Below are positions 43,347 through 54,348 of a stretch of 64,000 nucleotides of DNA, in pieces (position 1 is the first letter of the stretch; each line of letters opens with the position of its first letter). Source of the DNA: Gammaproteobacteria bacterium. Lineage in GTDB: Bacteria; Pseudomonadota; Gammaproteobacteria; Ga0077536. Made by a program: the position numbers and the translations under genes. The stretch is from NCBI GenBank assembly GCA_024235015.1, contig JACKNG010000005.1:434001-498000 (forward strand). The letters are read 5' to 3'. Below the pieces are notes generated by a model that saw only the letters and a list, made by a program, of their open reading frames with translations, was not told where the DNA came from and did not search any database.

Positions 43347-44345
43347 TCAGGCCGGTCGGGCCAGCACCAGTGAGAATTTGAGCCCCGCAGACTCGTAGTG
43401 GCGGTCGACCTCGAATCCGGTTTCGACCAACAGCTCCTCGAGTGCGGCGCGGGTGAACTTGCAGCTGATCTCGGTGAGGATGTTGTCGCCTTCGTGGAAC
43501 TCGAGCGCGCCGTCGAAACCATCGAGACGCACTACCTGGTTGCGCATGGCGATGAGATGCATCTCGATGCGCGACTCCAGCGGGTTGAAGTGCGCATAGT
43601 GCTCGAATCCCCCGAGGTCGAAATCCGCGCCGAGCTCGCGGTTCAGCACGCGCAGCACGTTGAGATTGAATTCCGCGGTGAGGCCGGCGTCGTCGTTGTA
43701 GGCGGCGTGCAGCACGTCGGGTTCCTTGACCCGGTCGGCGCCGATCAGCAGGCTGTCGCCCGCGCTCATCGTGGTACGCACCTCGCGCAGGAAATCGCGC
43801 GCGTCGCCGGGCGCGAAGTTGCCGATCGTCCCGCCCAGGAAGACCACGAGATTGCGTCCCTCGCGACGCGGCAGGTTGCCCAGTCCCGCGGTGTAGTCAC
43901 CGACCAGCGGGCGCACGTCCAGCCACTGGTAATCGACGCTCAGCGCCTCGCCGCTGATGACCAGGATTTCGTCGCAGACGTCGACCGGGGCATACAACGG
44001 GTGACAGCCCATGCGATCGCAGGCGTCGAGCAGGTGACGGGTCTTGCGCGAGGTACCGCTGCCGAGTTCGACGATGCGCGCCGGCTGGCTGTGGCCAATG
44101 ACCTCGCCGGCGATTTCCTCCAGCAGGGCGCTCTCGGTGCGCGTCGGGTAGTACTCCGGGACGTCGCAGATGCGATCGAACAGCAGCGAGCCGCGTTCGT
44201 CGTAGAAATATTTCGGCGGCAGACTGCGCGGTGCGCTGAACAGGCCGCGCGCGACGTCCTCGGACAAGCTGGAAACGGGTCGCGTCGGCCGCATCGCTGC
44301 GCAGGCAATGCGGGGGGTGGCTGCTGTGTTCAGGGTCGGTTGCAT
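43347..44345 (-). CDS. egtD: L-histidine N-alpha-methyltransferase
   Basis: A SAM-dependent methyltransferase of 332 residues that trimethylates histidine to hercynine, the first step of ergothioneine synthesis. Recognisable EgtD features are LPPKYFYDERGSLLFDRI (near residue 42), EYYPTRTE, the SAM loop ELGSGTSRKTR near 93 and FLGGTIGNF near 165. ATG 44345 gives the usual family length; the frame is open to 44534 but adds sequence unlike the family. The usual partner egtB is not adjacent. Other members methylate different substrates (TIGR03438 group), so histidine specificity is inferred. Confidence 0.88.
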   Translation of the reverse strand: MQPTLNTAATPRIACAAMRPTRPVSSLSEDVARGLFSAPRSLPPKYFYDERGSLLFDRICDVPEYYPTRTESALLEEIAGEVIGHSQPARIVELGSGTSRKTRHLLDACDRMGCHPLYAPVDVCDEILVISGEALSVDYQWLDVRPLVGDYTAGLGNLPRREGRNLVVFLGGTIGNFAPGDARDFLREVRTTMSAGDSLLIGADRVKEPDVLHAAYNDDAGLTAEFNLNVLRVLNRELGADFDLGGFEHYAHFNPLESRIEMHLIAMRNQVVRLDGFDGALEFHEGDNILTEISCKFTRAALEELLVETGFEVDRHYESAGLKFSLVLARPA

Positions 44346-44610
44346 ATGCGATACTCGCGCGCCTTCGACAGACCCCGGGGCTGCTGTCACCAGTCGCCTG
44401 CCAAGGCCGTCCACGGATAATTCTGAAGAAGCGCGCGGGCGGGCCCTGGGCTTACTCGCGTCGCTCGGGAACCACAGTGTATATGAGACGAATGGGCATC
44501 CCGGGTAACGCGCAACAGGACCAGCGGGCGACACTGCGACTCGTTCAGGTTCGAGCCTAGGTTAGCACCCGCGCCCGCAAGTTACACGGCACCCTCCTCC
44601 GCCTACGATC

Positions 44611-45153
44611 ATGTCCACGCACAAGACGGGTTCGACGATGTACGTGCTCGCCGTGGCCGGCCTGATCGCGCTACTCACCTGGCTGTTCTCCGACCGCATC
44701 GCCGAGCAACGCAATCCCAACCGCGAGGTGATGTCCACGCGCACCAGCGGCGGCGCCGCACGGGTCGTACTGCTGCGCAACCGCGCCGGCCACTACGTCG
44801 CCAGCGGTCGCATCGAGGATGTCGCTGCCGAGTTCATCGTCGATACCGGCGCCACGGACGTCGCCGTCTCGGCCGACATCGCCGACGCCGCCGGCCTGCG
44901 CCGTGGACAGCCCCGCGCGGTGGCCACTGCCAACGGCCAGGCCATCGCCTACACCACGCGCATCGGCCGCGTTCAACTCGGTGACATCGTCGAACATGAC
45001 GTGCCCGCGACCATCGTGCCCAACATGGGCGACATCCAGGTGTTGCTCGGCATGAGCTTCCTGTCGCGCCTCGATTTCCGCCAGCGCGGCGATCGCCTCG
45101 AACTCGAACAACGTCCCGGCGTCGCGCCGCGCGGCGACCCGAACGCCCTGTAG
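44611..45153 (+). CDS. Membrane-anchored retropepsin-like aspartic protease (TIGR02281 type)
   Basis: A 180-residue protein with one N-terminal transmembrane helix (about residues 10-27) and a periplasm-facing single-lobe aspartic protease domain. The active-site triplet is FIVDTGATDV with Asp78. The following IADAAGLRRGQPRAVATANGQA flap and LLGMSFLSRLDF end are typical. A one-lobe protein must dimerise to be active. Substrates of the family are unknown. A symporter gene follows after five bases. Confidence 0.88.
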   Translation: MSTHKTGSTMYVLAVAGLIALLTWLFSDRIAEQRNPNREVMSTRTSGGAARVVLLRNRAGHYVASGRIEDVAAEFIVDTGATDVAVSADIADAAGLRRGQPRAVATANGQAIAYTTRIGRVQLGDIVEHDVPATIVPNMGDIQVLLGMSFLSRLDFRQRGDRLELEQRPGVAPRGDPNAL

Positions 45154-45158
45154 ACGCC

Positions 45159-46526
45159 ATGACCCTGACCACCCTCGAAGCCTGGCTGCATGCCCTCAGC
45201 GGCATGCTGTGGAGCGAGTACTGCCTGATCCCCCTGCTCGCCGGGGTCGGCATCTACCTGACCATCGCGCTGCGCGCCTTCACCTGGCGCAACCTGCTGC
45301 GTGCGTTCACCCTGCTGTGGCGCGGCCGCCGCCACAACCCGCACGAGAGCGGCGAGATTTCGCCCTTCCAGGCGCTGATGACGGCGCTCGCCGCCACCGT
45401 CGGTACCGGCAACATCGCCGGCGTCGCCACCGCCATCGGCTTGGGCGGCCCGGGCGCGGTGTTCTGGATGTGGATCATCGCGCTGTTCGGCATGGCCACG
45501 AAGTACAGCGAGGCGGTGCTGGCGGTGCGCTACCGCGAGGTCGACGACCTCGGCAACTACGTCGGCGGTCCGATGTACTACATCCGCAACGGCCTCGGCC
45601 GCGGCTGGGCCTGGCTGGCCGCGGCCTTCGCGCTGTTCGGCATGACCGCCGCCTTCGGCATCGGCAACATGGTGCAGGCGAACTCGGTCGCCGATGTGCT
45701 CGGCACCCATTTCGGCGTGCCCACGGTGGCGACCGGCGCGGTCGCCGCGGCCCTCACCGCGGCAGTGGTCATCGGCGGCGTGCGTCGCATCGCGACGGTG
45801 GCGGGCGCGGTGGTGCCGTCGATGGCGCTGCTCTACGTCGGCATCGCCCTGGTCATCCTGTTGCTCAACATCGAAGCCGTGCCGGCGGCGCTGGGCCTGA
45901 TCGTCGAACGCGCCTTCGAACCGGCCGCCGCCGGTGGCGCCGGGCTGTGGGTGGCAATGCGCTGGGGCTTCGCCCGCGGCTGTTTTTCCAACGAGGCCGG
46001 CCTCGGCAGCGCGGCCATCGCCCATGCCGCCGCGCGCACCCACAACGCCGTCGAGCAGGGCATGATCGCCATGCTCGGCACCTTCATCGACACCGTCGTC
46101 ATCTGCACCATGACGGCCCTGGTCATCATCGTCACCGGCGCCTGGCTCGGCCCCGACGAGGGTGCGGCGCTGTCGGCCAGCGCCTTCGCGCTCGGCGTCG
46201 GCGACATCGGCGCCCCGGTGGTCGGCATCGCGCTGGCGCTGTTCGCCTTCACCACCGTGATCGGCTGGAGCTACTACGGCGAACGCTGCGCCGAGTACCT
46301 GTTCGGCACCCGCGTCATCAACGGTTACCGGGTCGTCTGGGTGATCGCGGTGTTCCTCGGCGCGGTATTCAAGCTCGACGTCGTGTGGGCGCTGGCCGAC
46401 ATCACCAACGGCCTGATGGCCCTGCCCAACCTGCTCGCCCTCGCCCTGCTCAGTCCCGTGGTCGTCAACATGACCCGGGACAGCCGGGCGCGCGGGCTGC
46501 CGCGTCAATCGACCCCACGGAACTGA
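45159..46526 (+). CDS. Alanine/glycine:cation symporter (AGCS family)
   Basis: A 455-residue inner-membrane carrier with about eleven transmembrane segments that imports alanine or glycine with Na+ or H+. Family motifs are clear: ATVGTGNIAGVATAI (near residue 78), FWMWIIALFGMATKYSEAVLAVRYR (near 103-126, with the AGCS fingerprint), GGPMYYIRNGLG and FSNEAGLGSAAIAHAAA near 275. Exact substrate is inferred from the family. nadC follows after four bases. Confidence 0.93.
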   Translation: MTLTTLEAWLHALSGMLWSEYCLIPLLAGVGIYLTIALRAFTWRNLLRAFTLLWRGRRHNPHESGEISPFQALMTALAATVGTGNIAGVATAIGLGGPGAVFWMWIIALFGMATKYSEAVLAVRYREVDDLGNYVGGPMYYIRNGLGRGWAWLAAAFALFGMTAAFGIGNMVQANSVADVLGTHFGVPTVATGAVAAALTAAVVIGGVRRIATVAGAVVPSMALLYVGIALVILLLNIEAVPAALGLIVERAFEPAAAGGAGLWVAMRWGFARGCFSNEAGLGSAAIAHAAARTHNAVEQGMIAMLGTFIDTVVICTMTALVIIVTGAWLGPDEGAALSASAFALGVGDIGAPVVGIALALFAFTTVIGWSYYGERCAEYLFGTRVINGYRVVWVIAVFLGAVFKLDVVWALADITNGLMALPNLLALALLSPVVVNMTRDSRARGLPRQSTPRN

Positions 46527-46530
46527 CCAC

Positions 46531-47379
46531 ATGCTCGACACCGCCCCGCCACAGCCCCCGGCCGATCTCGAACGCCAGGTGCGCGCCGCGCTGGAAGAAG
46601 ACGTCGGCGCCGGCGACGTCACGGCGAGCCTGATCCCGGCCGCGCGCGAGGCCAGCGCCGAGCTGGTCTGTCGCGAGGAGGCCGTGCTCGCCGGCCGGCC
46701 CTGGTTCGATCGCGTGTTCGCCCTGCTCGACCCGGCCGTGCGCATCACCTGGCATTACGCCGATGGCGACTTGGTCGAGGCCGGCAGCACGGTATGCGAG
46801 TTGCACGGCCCGGCGCGCGCCATCGTCACCGGCGAGCGCACCGCGCTCAACTTCCTGCAGACCCTGTCCGGTACGGCGACGACGACACGCCGCTATGCCA
46901 GCGCACTGGGCACCGCCGTGACGCGTATCCTCGATACGCGCAAGACCCTGCCGGGGCTGCGCTCGGCGCAGAAATACGCGGTGCGCTGCGGCGGCGGTCT
47001 CAACCACCGCATGGGGCTCTACGACGCGGTCCTGATCAAGGAGAACCACATCGCCGCGGCCGGCTCGATCGTGGCCGCGATCGCGGCCGTGCGCGCGGCC
47101 CACCCCGCGTTGCCCGTGGAATGCGAGGTCGAGTCGCTGGACGAGCTCGACCAGGCCATCGCCGCCGGTGCCGACATGGTGCTGCTCGACAACTTCGGCG
47201 ACGCCGATCTCGCCGTCGCGGTGAAGCGCGCACGCGGTCGCCTGAAGACCGAGATCTCGGGCGGGGTCGAGCTCGACCAGCTCGCCGCGCTGGGCCGTAT
47301 CGGCGCCGATTTCATCTCCGTCGGCGCCCTCACCAAGCACGTCCGCGCGACCGATTTCTCCCTGCGCATGCACGACTGA
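46531..47379 (+). CDS. nadC: Nicotinate-nucleotide pyrophosphorylase (carboxylating)
   Basis: The quinolinate phosphoribosyltransferase of de novo NAD synthesis (282 residues). Typical segments are ALEEDVGAGDVT (near residue 19), TALNFLQTLSGTAT near 107, the PRPP/quinolinate site RILDTRKTLPGLRSAQKYAV near 131, LIKENHIAAAG near 170 and VLLDNFGD. The nearby ampD-ampE pair is a conserved neighbour of nadC in gammaproteobacteria, here separated by three genes. Confidence 0.96.
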   Translation: MLDTAPPQPPADLERQVRAALEEDVGAGDVTASLIPAAREASAELVCREEAVLAGRPWFDRVFALLDPAVRITWHYADGDLVEAGSTVCELHGPARAIVTGERTALNFLQTLSGTATTTRRYASALGTAVTRILDTRKTLPGLRSAQKYAVRCGGGLNHRMGLYDAVLIKENHIAAAGSIVAAIAAVRAAHPALPVECEVESLDELDQAIAAGADMVLLDNFGDADLAVAVKRARGRLKTEISGGVELDQLAALGRIGADFISVGALTKHVRATDFSLRMHD

Positions 47380-47478
47380 AACGCACCCCGCGAGCGATGC
47401 CGCGGCGCCTGTCGGTGGCCGCCTTGCCGGTCGGCGGCAACCGCGCTAGGGTGCGCTGCCACCGCGCGGAGTAGCCCG

Positions 47479-48345
47479 ATGAAGCAGATTCTCTTCCAGC
47501 TCGATACCGACCCGATCCCGAACACCTTCGACACCGTCGTGGCCTACGACGGTGGCGCCGATCACGTCTCCACCCGTGGCAACGTCAAGCCCAGCACGGT
47601 CGGCACGATGGTCGACGGCGCGGTGTTCACGCGCCCACCCAAGCAGAAGAAGAACACCGCGCTGTTCGTCACCGGCTCCAACATGGGCGAGGGCGAGGCG
47701 GTGCTGGCCTCGATCCGCAACCACTTCTTCGGCGATTTCCGCGTCTCGGTGATGCTCGACAGCAACGGTTCGAACACCACCGCGGCCGCCGCCGTCGCTT
47801 TCGTCAGCAAGCATCTCGACATCAAGGGCAAGCGCGCCGTGGTGCTCGCCGGCACCGGCCCGGTCGGCCAGCGCGCCGGCGTGATGCTGGCCCAGGAAGG
47901 CGCCGAGGTGGTGCTGACCTCGCGGCGCCCCGACCGCGCCGAGACCGCCTGCGAAGCCATGCACCGCCGCTTCAAGGTCGACCTGATCCCGGCGGGGGCG
48001 GGCGATCCCGCCGCGCTGCGCAATGTGCTGCGCGGTGCCAACATCCTCATCGCCACGGGCGCGGCCGGCGTGCAGTTGCTGCACGAAAGCGGCTGGCGCG
48101 ATCTCGACGATCTCGAGATCCTGCTCGATGCCAACGCCACCCCGCCGCTCGGCATCGAGGGCATCGATCTCATGGACCGCGCGACCGCGCGCCACGGCAA
48201 GATCTGCTACGGCGCCATCGGCTTCGGCTCGTTCAAGCTCGAAGTACATCGCGCCTGTATCGCCAAGCTGTTCGAGTCCAACGACATCGTGCTCGACGCG
48301 CCCGAGATCTTCGCCCTCGCCAAGGACATGATGGCGGCGCGTTGA
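47479..48345 (+). CDS. mtdA: MtdA-like NADP-dependent methylene-H4MPT/methylene-H4F dehydrogenase
   Basis: A 288-residue C1-carrier dehydrogenase. The N-terminal domain has FDTVVAYDGGADHV (near residue 17-30), and the junction VMLDSNGSNTTAAAAVA (near 92) is the pterin-side MtdA motif. The Rossmann domain begins GKRAVVLAGTGPVGQRAG (near 117) and continues with TSRR, an NADP-type basic pair. The C-terminus has NATPPLGIEGID and HRACIAKLFES. This resembles MtdA more than MtdB, which lacks the SNGSNTT form. The enzyme links methylene and methenyl C1 units in methylotrophs. No mch, fae or fhc gene is adjacent, so its role here is open. Confidence 0.87.
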   Translation: MKQILFQLDTDPIPNTFDTVVAYDGGADHVSTRGNVKPSTVGTMVDGAVFTRPPKQKKNTALFVTGSNMGEGEAVLASIRNHFFGDFRVSVMLDSNGSNTTAAAAVAFVSKHLDIKGKRAVVLAGTGPVGQRAGVMLAQEGAEVVLTSRRPDRAETACEAMHRRFKVDLIPAGAGDPAALRNVLRGANILIATGAAGVQLLHESGWRDLDDLEILLDANATPPLGIEGIDLMDRATARHGKICYGAIGFGSFKLEVHRACIAKLFESNDIVLDAPEIFALAKDMMAAR

Positions 48346-48568
48346 AAGCCCCCCCGGACAGGTGGTTGAGCAGCCGCGGGTCACGGGCGTTGCCCGACCA
48401 GCGCGGCTCGTGGCCGATGCATGAGCATCGCCGGGCGACGCTTTCACCGGCGGCGCAATTGAACCGCCGCCGCGCGGCCGGCCGGGCGCCGCGCAGGACA
48501 CCCGGCCTGGCGCGCCGCGCCGCCAGCGGGCCGCGCCGCCGCTTGCCGCGAGCTTCCTGAAACGGGCC

Positions 48569-49240
48569 ATGTGCGGCCGCTACACCCTGCACGCCGACCC
48601 CGGCGAGATCGCCACGGCTTTCGACGTCGCGCCGCCCGCGCAGCTCGCCCCGCGTTACAACATCGCCCCGACCCAGCCCGTGCCGATCGTGCTCGAAGCC
48701 GACGGCGAGCGCCTGTGGCACCTGGTCAACTGGGGCCTGGTACCGTCGTGGGCACGCGATCCGAAGATGGGCGCGCGCATGATCAATGCGCGTGCCGAGA
48801 CGGTGGCGGAGAAACCCGCCTTCCGTGCCGCCTTCCGCCGCCGCCGCTGCCTCGTGCCGGCGTCGGGCTACTACGAGTGGCAGGTCACGGCGCACGGCAA
48901 GCAGCCGTGGTACATCCACCCCGTGGGCGGCGGCTGCCTCGCCTTCGCCGGTTTGTGGGAGCACTGGGAAGGCGACGGCACGGTGATCGAGAGCTGCACC
49001 ATCCTGACCTGCGCCGCCAACGCGTCTCTCGCCGCGGTGCACGACCGCATGCCGGTGATCCTCGCCCACGCCGACTTCGCCCGCTGGCTGGCGCCGGAGA
49101 CGGCCGGTCCGCCCCCGCGCGACCTGTTGCGAGCGGCGCCCGAGGCCACACTGGCATTGCGCGCGGTGAGCAAACGGGTAAATTCTCCGCGCCATGAGGG
49201 CCCCGAATGTATCCGCGCGGTCGGCGATGGGACTGACTGA
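48569..49240 (+). CDS. SOS response-associated peptidase (SRAP, YedK/HMCES family)
   Basis: A 223-residue protein that shields abasic sites in single-stranded DNA through a thiazolidine crosslink at Cys2. All key residues are present: MCGRYTL (Cys2), PRYNIAPTQ near residue 29, MINARAET with the conserved asparagine, PASGYYEW with the catalytic glutamate near 105 and HDRMPVIL with the histidine near 160. Removal of the initiator methionine would expose Cys2. The gene has no visible LexA box. Its end overlaps the next gene by 14 bases. Confidence 0.93.
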   Translation: MCGRYTLHADPGEIATAFDVAPPAQLAPRYNIAPTQPVPIVLEADGERLWHLVNWGLVPSWARDPKMGARMINARAETVAEKPAFRAAFRRRRCLVPASGYYEWQVTAHGKQPWYIHPVGGGCLAFAGLWEHWEGDGTVIESCTILTCAANASLAAVHDRMPVILAHADFARWLAPETAGPPPRDLLRAAPEATLALRAVSKRVNSPRHEGPECIRAVGDGTD

Positions 49241-50252
49241 CGCACGCCGCGCCGGCGGCATCGCCCTGCTCATGGCAGGGTTGCTGGCCGCGCCCGTCGC
49301 GCCCGCCGCGGATGCCGTGGCGACGGCCGCCCGCATCCTCGGCGGCGCCGCCACCGGCGAGCGCGGCGCCGCGCTGGCCACACTCGAAGACGCCGCTACG
49401 CAGGGCGACCGGCGGGCTGCGCGCTGGCTCGGCGACGCTTACTACGCCGGTCGCGGTGTCACCGCCGACCCCGCCACGGCGCTCACCTGGTGGCAGCGCG
49501 CCGCCACCGCCGGCGATGTCGGCGCGGCATTCAACGCCGGCCTGGTCCTGCTGCGCGACCCGGCGCGGCAAGCGGACGGCCTCGCCCTGCTCGGCGAGGC
49601 CGCCGCTGCCGACGACGCACTGGCCTGCTTCGCGCTCGGCACCTGGCATGCCCGCGAAGACGCCGCGGCCCGCGCCCGCCCCCTGCTCGAATGCGCGGCG
49701 CGCCAGGGCTACGCACCGGCCCAGTACAACCTCGCCCAGCTGCTCGCCCGCGGCGAACCGCCCGCTCGAGCCGCCGCCCACGCCTGGTTCGCGGCCGCGG
49801 CCCCGAGCTTCGCGCCCGCCGTCGCGGCGCTGGCCGCACTGCCCCCGGCCGCGCCGAACCCGGCCCCCACCATCGCCGCGGCCAGGCACGATGACGGCGA
49901 TACCACTTCAGCGGCGCCGGCCAGCACGCGCGACTGGGTGCTGGCCCAGTCCGACGACGACTACACCATCCAGGTCGCGGCCGGGCGCCACGGCGAAGCG
50001 CTGGCACGCCTGCTGCGCGAGCACGCGGCCGCCTGGCCCTCGGCCTGGTTCCTGCACCGCCCCGAGGCACGCGAGCCCTACAGCGCCGTGGTCGGGGTGT
50101 TCGACAGCTATGGCGAGGCCGCGGCCACCCTCGCCGCGCTACCACCGGCACTGGCCGGCAACGCACCCTGGATCCGCCGCTTCGAGGTTCTCAAGCGCGA
50201 ACTGCGCGCGGCGGCGGAGAGCGTCACCGACCCGACCGCGGCCGCACCGTGA
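49227..50252 (+). CDS. Exported Sel1-repeat protein with C-terminal SPOR domain
   Basis: A 341-residue protein with a signal peptide (about 1-29). The first part (about 40-200) has Sel1-like helix pairs (GDRRAARWLGDAYYAGRGVTADPATALTWW is split over two repeats, then GYAPAQYNLAQLLARGE). A proline/alanine linker leads to a SPOR-type domain (about 240-325: DYTIQVAAGRHGEAL, YSAVVGVFDSYGEA) that binds denuded septal peptidoglycan. It may therefore act at the division site. ATG 49227 gives a compact signal peptide; ATG 49194 is an alternative. Confidence 0.83.
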   Translation: MGLTDARRAGGIALLMAGLLAAPVAPAADAVATAARILGGAATGERGAALATLEDAATQGDRRAARWLGDAYYAGRGVTADPATALTWWQRAATAGDVGAAFNAGLVLLRDPARQADGLALLGEAAAADDALACFALGTWHAREDAAARARPLLECAARQGYAPAQYNLAQLLARGEPPARAAAHAWFAAAAPSFAPAVAALAALPPAAPNPAPTIAAARHDDGDTTSAAPASTRDWVLAQSDDDYTIQVAAGRHGEALARLLREHAAAWPSAWFLHRPEAREPYSAVVGVFDSYGEAAATLAALPPALAGNAPWIRRFEVLKRELRAAAESVTDPTAAAP

Positions 50253-50296
50253 AGGTGGTATCATCGGCACCCTTGGAGCCAGTTCGCAGGGCGGCG

Positions 50297-51034
50297 ATGA
50301 CCCGGTTCGAAGAGATTCTGACCGCGCGCAGTGAAGACCTCCTGAAGACGCTGTACCGCTCGGCCTCCAAGCAGGACGAGCCGGCTGCGACTGGGCTGGC
50401 GCGCACCCGGCAGATCGCCCACAACCTCGGCCTCACCTACCCCCAGCTGGTCTGTGCCCTCGGCTTCAACGCGCACATCCAGGAACTGTCGGACGTTCTC
50501 GCGGTGCTCGGCTTCAGCTCCTACGACGCCCTCGCGCGCGAACGCAACCTCGCCTTCGTCACCGACATCTACCAGCAGCTCGGGGTCAAGGACGTGCTCG
50601 CCATCTACCTCCACGTGACGCACAACCTGCCCATGCTGGAAGTCATCCAGCACCTGCTCGAACGACGCCTGGAGAAACTCGAGGAACGCATCGAGGCGAC
50701 CGTCAATTCGGTCTTCATCGAACGCTACAAGAAGGAGATGCGCGCCATCTACAATGACGGCGTGGCCCAGATCGAGTTCGCCGAGAAGCGCCTGTCGAAC
50801 ACCCACAGCGGCTTTCGCGCCCTGCTCAACGAGGTCGCCCTGATCGTCGAGAGCCGCCTCATCCCGGTTGGCGACATCTTCTTCCGTGACTCCATCCTGC
50901 CCGAGGAGAAACGCCGCCTGATCATCCGCGGCCTGATCCCGCGTGCGCTGGTCGAGGCGCGCCTCGCCGACGCCTCGATCCCGGCGCAGGAACGCAAGGT
51001 TCTCGAAGACCAGATCAAACTGTTGGACGCCTGA
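50297..51034 (+). CDS. Uncharacterised protein, tandem paralog A
   Basis: A 245-residue soluble protein that I cannot assign to a family. It has no signal peptide and no transmembrane helix. Predicted mostly helical; conserved blocks shared with the next gene are QLVCALGFN (near residue 47), LGFSSYD near 67, YKKEMRAIYNDGVAQIEFA near 142-160 and VGDIFFRDSILPEEKRRLI near 194-212. ATG 50297 has AGGGCGG before it; a start at 50249 is possible but lacks one. The paralog follows 16 bases later and the two converge on ppsA. Confidence 0.8.
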   Translation: MTRFEEILTARSEDLLKTLYRSASKQDEPAATGLARTRQIAHNLGLTYPQLVCALGFNAHIQELSDVLAVLGFSSYDALARERNLAFVTDIYQQLGVKDVLAIYLHVTHNLPMLEVIQHLLERRLEKLEERIEATVNSVFIERYKKEMRAIYNDGVAQIEFAEKRLSNTHSGFRALLNEVALIVESRLIPVGDIFFRDSILPEEKRRLIIRGLIPRALVEARLADASIPAQERKVLEDQIKLLDA

Positions 51035-51050
51035 CCCGGGCAGGATACCC

Positions 51051-51764
51051 ATGGCCACTTTCCGCGACATCCTCCTCGCCGACGACACCGCGCTGGTCAG
51101 GCTCTTCTACAAGGTCCGTGCCGGCGCCGACAGCGACTTCATCAAGAAGATCAATCACGCCGCGGCGCAGGTCGGCGTCAATCACAGCCAGCTGGTCTGC
51201 GCGCTGGGTTTCAACCGCTACGTGCGCGACCTCACCGACATCCTCGAGCTGGTCGGGTTCTCCTCCTACAAGCTGCTCAGCTACCGCCGCAACGAGCTGT
51301 TCAGCACCGACTGTTACCGCCAGCTCGACATCGACAACGTCATCGACATCTATGCCGCGCAACTGGCCGATAGCGAACTCGAACGCAACCTGCTCGAACT
51401 CGTCCCGCAACGCCTGGCGCACATCGAGGCGCGTCTCGAGGAAACCCTCGACCCGGCCATGTTGATCAGCTACAAGATGGAAGTGCACTCGATCTACTCG
51501 GCCGGCATCGCCACGGCCGAGTTCGCCGCCGCGCGCATCGACGCCCCCATCGCCGACCTGCGCCTCAAGGTCGAGGAAATCCCGATGATCGTCGAGGGCG
51601 GGCTGGTCCCCGTCGGCAACCTGTTCTACTCCGACAGCCTGCTGCCGGCGGAGAAGCGCTACCTCATCGATGGCGGCCTGGTCGACGCCGAGATGATCCG
51701 CAATCGTCTCGCCAACCCCGAGATCCCGGAAGACGAGCGCCAGATGCTGGAGGATTTCCTCTGA
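51051..51764 (+). CDS. Uncharacterised protein, tandem paralog B
   Basis: A 237-residue soluble protein clearly homologous along its length to the preceding gene: QLVCALGFN (near residue 47), VGFSSYK near 67, YKMEVHSIYSAGIATAEFA near 141-159 and VGNLFYSDSLLPAEKRYLI near 191-209 match in order and spacing. Family unknown. The gap of 16 bases suggests co-expression. Divergence between the copies is large, so the duplication is old and both were probably kept for distinct or complementary roles. Confidence 0.82.
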   Translation: MATFRDILLADDTALVRLFYKVRAGADSDFIKKINHAAAQVGVNHSQLVCALGFNRYVRDLTDILELVGFSSYKLLSYRRNELFSTDCYRQLDIDNVIDIYAAQLADSELERNLLELVPQRLAHIEARLEETLDPAMLISYKMEVHSIYSAGIATAEFAAARIDAPIADLRLKVEEIPMIVEGGLVPVGNLFYSDSLLPAEKRYLIDGGLVDAEMIRNRLANPEIPEDERQMLEDFL

Positions 51765-51849
51765 GCGGCGCGTGAGCGCCGCGGCGACGGCGTCGCGAAC
51801 CGGGACGACGGCCCCGCGGCGACGACGAGCCGCCGCGCGGTGAACCGCG

Positions 51850-54228
<2,379 letters not shown>

Positions 54229-54348
54229 CGCTTAACTTGAGTCCTCAGCCTTGAACCCGTTGGCCCGCGCGCAGCCGGGTGCCCCGAGCGGCAACAGGGG
54301 CGGGATTGTACCCGAGTCGCGCACGCTGCCGTAAACCGTGGGAAGGCT

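Noticed and set aside
44345..44534. Upstream start of egtD at 44534
   Set aside because: It adds about 63 residues that do not resemble EgtD and occupy the likely promoter region.
48448..48472. Hairpin between mtdA and the SRAP gene as terminator
   Set aside because: An eight-pair stem exists but there is no T run, and similar stems arise by chance at this GC content.
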